Below, piece by piece: positions 60,312 through 64,000 of a stretch of DNA of 64,000 nucleotides. Positions within the stretch are counted from its first letter, which is position 1; the number at the start of each line of letters is the position of its first letter. Where the stretch lies: the NCBI GenBank assembly GCA_001898145.1, contig MKSR01000013.1, positions 117,724 to 181,723 on the forward strand. The letters are read 5' to 3'. The stretch is from Dyadobacter sp. 50-39 (GTDB lineage: Bacteria > Bacteroidota > Bacteroidia > Cytophagales > Spirosomataceae). Under the pieces are notes generated by a model. The model saw nothing but the letters and a program-made list of their open reading frames with translations, was not told the DNA's origin and did no database searches. Position numbers and translations under genes: made by a program.

Positions 60312-61412
60312 TCAGGACCTATTCTGCTGGTTTCTGGGATATGAACCAAAACCACCGCCAGCCGGAAAAGCTTTGTTACCTACCGCCGTAGCCGTGCTGG
60401 CAAACAAACTTGTTACTTTGTAGAGCAGCGCATTGCCGCCACCGGCATGGATGATGTAATTGGCCACCGAGGGCACTGAGAAATAGCCTACAATGCCAAT
60501 GATGAGAAATATCAGATACGCCATATCGGTCGCGCTGAAAAAAGTATCACCCATGTCCTGAACCTGTTTAATATCCAAGGCGATCATCTTTTGCTGTATC
60601 CTTCCGATGATCGCTCCGAATATATTGGCCACCGGCAGCCAGAGGTATATATTAATGTAGCGCGCGATCCATCCGGTTAGTGTATGCTGAAATCCGTCAA
60701 AAACAGCTATCCCAAATGCAATAGGTCCGATGATGGCCAGCACAACCAAATGAAAAGTCCGGATCGTGTTGATGCAGAGTGCGGCGGCTTCAAAGAGTAC
60801 GCGAAGCACCTCGCTCATCCATTCCTTGATCGAATTGCGGAAATTGTAGGAGGCTTTGGCCATCGAAAATTTGATGTCATTACCGATGCTGCCAAAAATC
60901 CCTTCGCCGGAGGCATCTTCGTTGCCATGCGTGTACTTATACCATTTGTCACGGTCACCAGCCCCGGCCACTCCAACATACATTTGCCAGGCATTTGTTT
61001 TTTTAATCGCTTCTTCTTTTTTCTTCAAAAGCAGCGTGATCGCATCATTGGAGCCTTTGACCATCGAAGAAGTAGCCCGGACGGCTGGTGACATGATCCC
61101 ATTGATCAAGGCTAAAACAGAAGGGAAGATCAGGATTGCAAACCCTAAAACGAACGGGCGCAGCAGCGGATAAAAATCAATGGGTTCAGCGCTGGCCAGA
61201 TGACGCCAGATGCGTGATGCGATATACCAGATCGCTGCAAAACCCGCAATCCCGCGGCCCACACTGATCAGTTTACTGCATAAAGGGATCATCTCCGTAT
61301 AAAGCTGATCCAATACACCATGCAAACCGCTGATCTGCTCTGGGAAACCCTGCGCTGATGCCAGCTGCGGGAGCAGCATAGCCTCAAGCATGATTATAAT
61401 AAACTTTCTCAT
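60312..61412 (-). CDS. traJ: Conjugative transposon protein TraJ (VirB6-like)
   Basis: The 366-residue polytopic protein has a signal peptide (KFIIIMLEAMLLPQLASAQ) and several helices, including FAAIWYIASRIWRHLASAEPIDFYPLLRPFVLGF and LVVLAIIGPIAFGIAVFDGF. ATG 61412 is used because the signal peptide follows. It forms the inner-membrane channel. Its upstream neighbours are the three tandem paralogs. Confidence 0.9.
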   Translation of the reverse strand: MRKFIIIMLEAMLLPQLASAQGFPEQISGLHGVLDQLYTEMIPLCSKLISVGRGIAGFAAIWYIASRIWRHLASAEPIDFYPLLRPFVLGFAILIFPSVLALINGIMSPAVRATSSMVKGSNDAITLLLKKKEEAIKKTNAWQMYVGVAGAGDRDKWYKYTHGNEDASGEGIFGSIGNDIKFSMAKASYNFRNSIKEWMSEVLRVLFEAAALCINTIRTFHLVVLAIIGPIAFGIAVFDGFQHTLTGWIARYINIYLWLPVANIFGAIIGRIQQKMIALDIKQVQDMGDTFFSATDMAYLIFLIIGIVGYFSVPSVANYIIHAGGGNALLYKVTSLFASTATAVGNKAFPAGGGFGSYPRNQQNRS

Positions 61413-61422
61413 AGCTGGTCCA

Positions 61423-62061
61423 TTAAGGCTGCACATCATATAGCTGCTCGATCATTTCTGTGTCGCTGTACTCTTTGGCGCGTTGCAGTGCCAGCACCGA
61501 AGCGGTAGCATTGAAGTGTCTTAGAAACTGCAATTTCTGCTGCATATCCTCATAGATCTCATCAATAGCCGAGAGCCTTTCATCATCTGACATCCGAAGT
61601 TTCTTATTGGTGAGCACCGTTGTGAGCGCATCCAGATTTTTCAGGCTCTGATTAATTAACCGGCTGTAAACACCGGACATATAGCCGAGCTCATCCTGAT
61701 TGAAGTAATCCGTAGAGCGAAGCTGGCCGAAAGCGGCCTGATATTCCCCCAATAGCTGTTGCTGAAAACGGATGATATCTGCTACACGTTTGTAGTTTTT
61801 TACTGCCGGGCTTACTTCTAACAGCCCGTCCAGAAACGCTTCGTGCAGCTTGAAGTTGCCCCTCGAAAGATCGCGGATCGTGTCATAGCCCTTAACCAGG
61901 ATATCGTACCCGTTTTTAAGCTCTTTAAGGATTTTTCTGAGCTGGTTGAGCTTTTCGATATTCAAGATCAGCTGGGTTACTTCCGCTGTTTGCGCCGATG
62001 CCCGGTTAAAAGGGGCCAGCACCGACAGTGCCAATATGAGCGATAAAAGTATCTTTTTCAT
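61423..62061 (-). CDS. Conjugation-module protein of the TraI-position family, paralog 3
   Basis: The 212-residue secreted protein has a signal peptide (ILLSLILALSVLAPFNRASAQ). The conserved block GYDTIRDLSRGNFKLHEAFLDGL and MSDDERLSAIDEIYEDMQ are shared with the two upstream genes. It is periplasmic and helical, VirB5-like in size and place. The gap to traJ is 10 bases. Confidence 0.75.
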   Translation of the reverse strand: MKKILLSLILALSVLAPFNRASAQTAEVTQLILNIEKLNQLRKILKELKNGYDILVKGYDTIRDLSRGNFKLHEAFLDGLLEVSPAVKNYKRVADIIRFQQQLLGEYQAAFGQLRSTDYFNQDELGYMSGVYSRLINQSLKNLDALTTVLTNKKLRMSDDERLSAIDEIYEDMQQKLQFLRHFNATASVLALQRAKEYSDTEMIEQLYDVQP

Positions 62062-62077
62062 GTTGAAATTTTTGTTG

Positions 62078-62716
62078 TTACTGGGCATCATTGATTGCCC
62101 GCCTTATTTTAATGTCATCCGCTTCCCTGAGCCTGGATGCTGCCAGCACCATGGCTTCACTGCTGAACGCTTTGGCAAAACTGTAATTGGACTGCATCTG
62201 CGCGTAGAAAAGGTCAATGCGTTTAAAGCGCTCGTCATCGCTCATTGAGAGCGGCCCGTCCCGTGTCACATCTTTCAAAGCATCTGTTATCCGCTCGCAA
62301 TCTTGCAATAACCTGCCGTAAACGCCCTTGACGTAGACAAGCTCCTCATTGTTTAAATACGCGCTTTTCCCGAGCCTGTTTTCGGAGCTGGCAGTGATCG
62401 CTTTTATTTTGGAATACAGCGATTCTATAAACTGGATCTTCTTGTAGCTGCCGACCTGGGTGCTAACGATGCGCAGCGAATCCATGTAGTTTTTATGGAG
62501 CTTGAACTCGCCGCTCTTTATATCATGTATCGTTGTCAGCCCCTCTTTGGCGATCTTGTACCCTTTTTCAAGCAGTTCGAGATAAATCTTATACTGCGCG
62601 ATCTGCTCGATCAGGTACTCTTTCTGTGTTTTCTTCTGCCGGAACCACTCCTTGAATCTTTGCGCTTGGCAAAAATCTGAAAGAAGCAGAAAGGCTATCA
62701 ACAATGCTGTTCTCAT
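62078..62716 (-). CDS. Conjugation-module protein of the TraI-position family, paralog 2
   Basis: The 212-residue secreted protein has a signal peptide (TALLIAFLLLSDFCQAQ). The block LTTIHDIKSGEFKLHKNYMDSL and MSDDERFKRIDLFYAQMQ match paralog 3. It ends 16 bases before the next start and is part of the same transcript. Confidence 0.75.
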   Translation of the reverse strand: MRTALLIAFLLLSDFCQAQRFKEWFRQKKTQKEYLIEQIAQYKIYLELLEKGYKIAKEGLTTIHDIKSGEFKLHKNYMDSLRIVSTQVGSYKKIQFIESLYSKIKAITASSENRLGKSAYLNNEELVYVKGVYGRLLQDCERITDALKDVTRDGPLSMSDDERFKRIDLFYAQMQSNYSFAKAFSSEAMVLAASRLREADDIKIRRAINDAQ

Positions 62717-62726
62717 CCCTTTTCAT

Positions 62727-63401
62727 TTACTGGATCCCGTAAAGCTCTCTGACAACCCGCGCTTCATGGGCCGTTTTGGTGCGGCTGACGCTTAGTAGCA
62801 CGTTTTCCCTGTTGAAAGTGGTCAGATCACTCAGGTTCTCATCCACCTGCCTGCCCGCCTTTTCGATGATCTCAAGCCGCTTCGCATCGCTCATCTGCGT
62901 AGTAAAAGATTTTACGATTACAGCCAATAGATCCAGGTTCTTTGCCGAAGTTTCCAGGATCCCTACATAGACCTGATGGATGTATGCCAGCTCCTGGGCA
63001 GTAAAATTCTCGTCATTTTGAAGCAATCCCCAAACCCTTCGGTATTCATCAACGAGCCTTGAATTCTTTTCAGCAATTTCCTTGACCCGGAAGTAGTAGG
63101 CGATCACCGCCTTGACTTTTTTCAGCTCCTCGTAATACTGCCTATAGAGGTCCCTCTGCTTTTTAACCCAGTCTGCAATCTGCTCTAATTTGAGCTTAGC
63201 CATCGTATTTTCCAAAGCCTTCTGCGCATTCTGAAGTTTAATCACCCGGTTCTGCCGCCGCTGGATCATCAGGTCAACTGCTTTGACCACCTTTTTGATG
63301 GCGGCTTTGATGATCGCTGCCCAGGGATTAGCAGCTTCTGCGTTTTGAACAGGCGCTAATGTACCTGATAGAATCAAGATAAAAATGACATATTTTTTCA
63401 C
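62727..63401 (-). CDS. Conjugation-module protein of the TraI-position family (DUF4141-like), paralog 1
   Basis: The 224-residue secreted protein has a signal peptide (YVIFILILSGTLAPVQNAEA), a coiled region (RQNRVIKLQNAQKALENTMAKLKLEQ) and MSDAKRLEIIEKAGRQVDENL, related to the MSDDER block of the two downstream genes. It directly follows traG, the place of traI in Bacteroidota conjugative transposons. Confidence 0.75.
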   Translation of the reverse strand: MKKYVIFILILSGTLAPVQNAEAANPWAAIIKAAIKKVVKAVDLMIQRRQNRVIKLQNAQKALENTMAKLKLEQIADWVKKQRDLYRQYYEELKKVKAVIAYYFRVKEIAEKNSRLVDEYRRVWGLLQNDENFTAQELAYIHQVYVGILETSAKNLDLLAVIVKSFTTQMSDAKRLEIIEKAGRQVDENLSDLTTFNRENVLLSVSRTKTAHEARVVRELYGIQ

Positions 63402-63413
63402 TTACGCTCATGT

Positions 63414-63890
63414 TTATACGTTCTGTGATCTGATCTCTTCTGCAAGTATCTTTATACCCCGTTGGATGCTCCCAAACTTTCTGGCATACTCGGTGACTTT
63501 TAGCTTTTCGGTCTCTTCGGTCGTGTATGCATAATACTCTTCCAGGCTGACCTCCGTCCGGTAGACCCTGGACAAACTCCCTCCCAGACTGATGAAGACT
63601 TCCTTGTACTTTCGGGTTGGATCATTCGCCTTGTTCACCGAAAGCACCAGTGCTTTTTCTTTATCTGTCAGCCCAAGCAGCTCCTGGATCTGGTCAAACT
63701 TGTTCTGATATTTGGACTGGTCCAAAAGGATCTTGCAGTCACTGTTGTTGATGATCGCCTGTTTAACCACCGGTGATGAGATGATGTCCTCGACTTCCTG
63801 AGTCACCACGATGGCCTCACCAAAGTATTTGCGGACTGTTTTAAACAAATACTTTATATAGTCCCCCATACCTTCCTTGGCGATTGCTTT
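63414..63890 (-). CDS. traG: Conjugation ATPase TraG (VirB4-like), 3' exon
   Basis: From 63890 down, the frame reads KAIAKEGMGDYIKYLFKTVRK, then FGEAIVVTQEVEDII and NNSDCKILLDQSKYQNK. This is the C-terminal ~150 residues of TraG, including the Gln-rich sensor helix (VVTQEVEDI). Upstream of Lys the sequence is not TraG but the end of a group II intron. In relatives I recall, the residues just before KAIA are Asp-Glu-Ala-Trp of Walker B, so the intron splits the ATPase core. The rest lies outside the window. Confidence 0.85.
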   Translation of the reverse strand, partial: KAIAKEGMGDYIKYLFKTVRKYFGEAIVVTQEVEDIISSPVVKQAIINNSDCKILLDQSKYQNKFDQIQELLGLTDKEKALVLSVNKANDPTRKYKEVFISLGGSLSRVYRTEVSLEEYYAYTTEETEKLKVTEYARKFGSIQRGIKILAEEIRSQNV

Positions 63891-64000
63891 GTCGGGTAGG
63901 TCAGCAGGATTACTCCCGCTTTCCCCCCTAAGAACCGTACGTGAGAGTTTCCCCTCATACGGCTCAGGTAACTTAAAATTCCTAAGTAGGAACCAGCTCA
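63891..64000 (-). mobile_element. Group II intron inserted in traG, 3' end
   Basis: On the minus strand the last 110 bases contain a 34-base domain V hairpin (63932-63965), a domain VI stem with a bulged A seven bases from the end (CCTACCCGAC), and the 3' terminal AC before exon AAAGCAATCG. The intron runs off the window. The TraG frame resumes directly after it. Confidence 0.85.
63932..63965 (-). ncRNA. Group II intron domain V
   Basis: The minus strand begins GAGCCGTATG, has a GAAA loop, and ends CACGTACGGTTC, in total 34 bases. The AGC catalytic triad position, GAAA tetraloop and closing GTTC match bacterial domain V. Confidence 0.9.

Larger units (their letters stand above)
3094..64000. 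mobile_element. Integrative conjugative element, left end through conjugation module (right end outside window)
   Basis: The element is bounded on the left by the tRNA-Asn fragment and the adjacent tyrosine integrase. It contains an excisionase-like gene, replication genes, cargo, and a traG-to-traN block of the Bacteroidota type. The right boundary, relaxase and coupling protein genes are not in the window. That everything between 3.1 and 64 kb is one element is inferred: the middle could include nested elements or two adjacent elements. Confidence 0.7.

Noticed and set aside
1-64000. CRISPR arrays, rRNA or complete tRNA genes
   Set aside because: None seen; the only tRNA sequence is the 45-base tRNA-Asn fragment, and repeats lack the regular spacer pattern of CRISPR.

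Overview
The window comes from a Bacteroidota genome, most likely Cytophagales in the Dyadobacter/Spirosoma range. The supporting signs are a gliding-motility-type C-terminal domain, SusC-like TonB receptor architecture, Bacteroidota tra genes (traG, traJ, traK, traM, traN), PorT-like barrels, and AT-rich intergenic DNA with TAnnTTTG-like promoter boxes. The genus is inferred from protein style and was not tested.

Layout. (1) 1-3048 is chromosomal flank holding secreted or surface proteins, one of them frameshifted and one with a dockerin-like repeat pair. (2) At 3049-3093 lies the 3' part of a tRNA-Asn gene on the minus strand, next to a strong minus-strand terminator. A tyrosine integrase follows at 3263. 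This is read as the left attachment site of an integrative conjugative element (ICE) that runs off the right end of the window. (3) 3.2-9.1 kb is the integration and replication module: integrase, excisionase-like HTH protein, primase-helicase, a broken primase gene, and a cluster of nine GATGAG/CTCATC hexamers between the two replication genes. (4) 9.2-13.7 kb holds redox genes, an AraC-type regulator and a barrel protein. (5) 14.3-22.4 kb holds an ECF sigma factor, lgt, and a persulfide/thiosulfate island (TauE/SafE exporter, MBL-rhodanese fusion, rhodanese, split YeeE/YedE with a methyltransferase between the halves, DUF2892). The island is headed by a Crp/Fnr regulator, and three AGTGA-N6-TCAC palindromes sit in front of its three apparent transcription units. 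(6) 22.4-27.0 kb is a TonB receptor plus beta-helix lipoprotein pair. (7) 27.1-53 kb is an efflux region: two complete TolC-RND-MFP operons, two OmpR-type two-component systems, a KefB-like antiporter, two members of an unrecognised ~247-residue family, and a duplicated and decaying histidine-kinase tail/small-protein module. (8) 53.7-55.1 kb holds a receiver protein, a DUF892 protein and an orphan acyl carrier protein. (9) 55.5-64 kb is the conjugation module on the minus strand, ending inside a group II intron that splits traG.

How it fits together: the integrase and HTH proteins move the element, the primase-helicase probably replicates it, and the tra genes build the mating channel. The cargo looks like envelope-stress equipment: efflux pumps under two-component control and reactive-sulfur detoxification under a local Crp/Fnr regulator. 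Several pieces are broken (primase, kinase tails, a small membrane protein, an IS66 remnant, a thioredoxin-like stub, a sigma-partner stub), so the element is a mosaic with visible turnover. No CRISPR array, rRNA or complete tRNA was seen.
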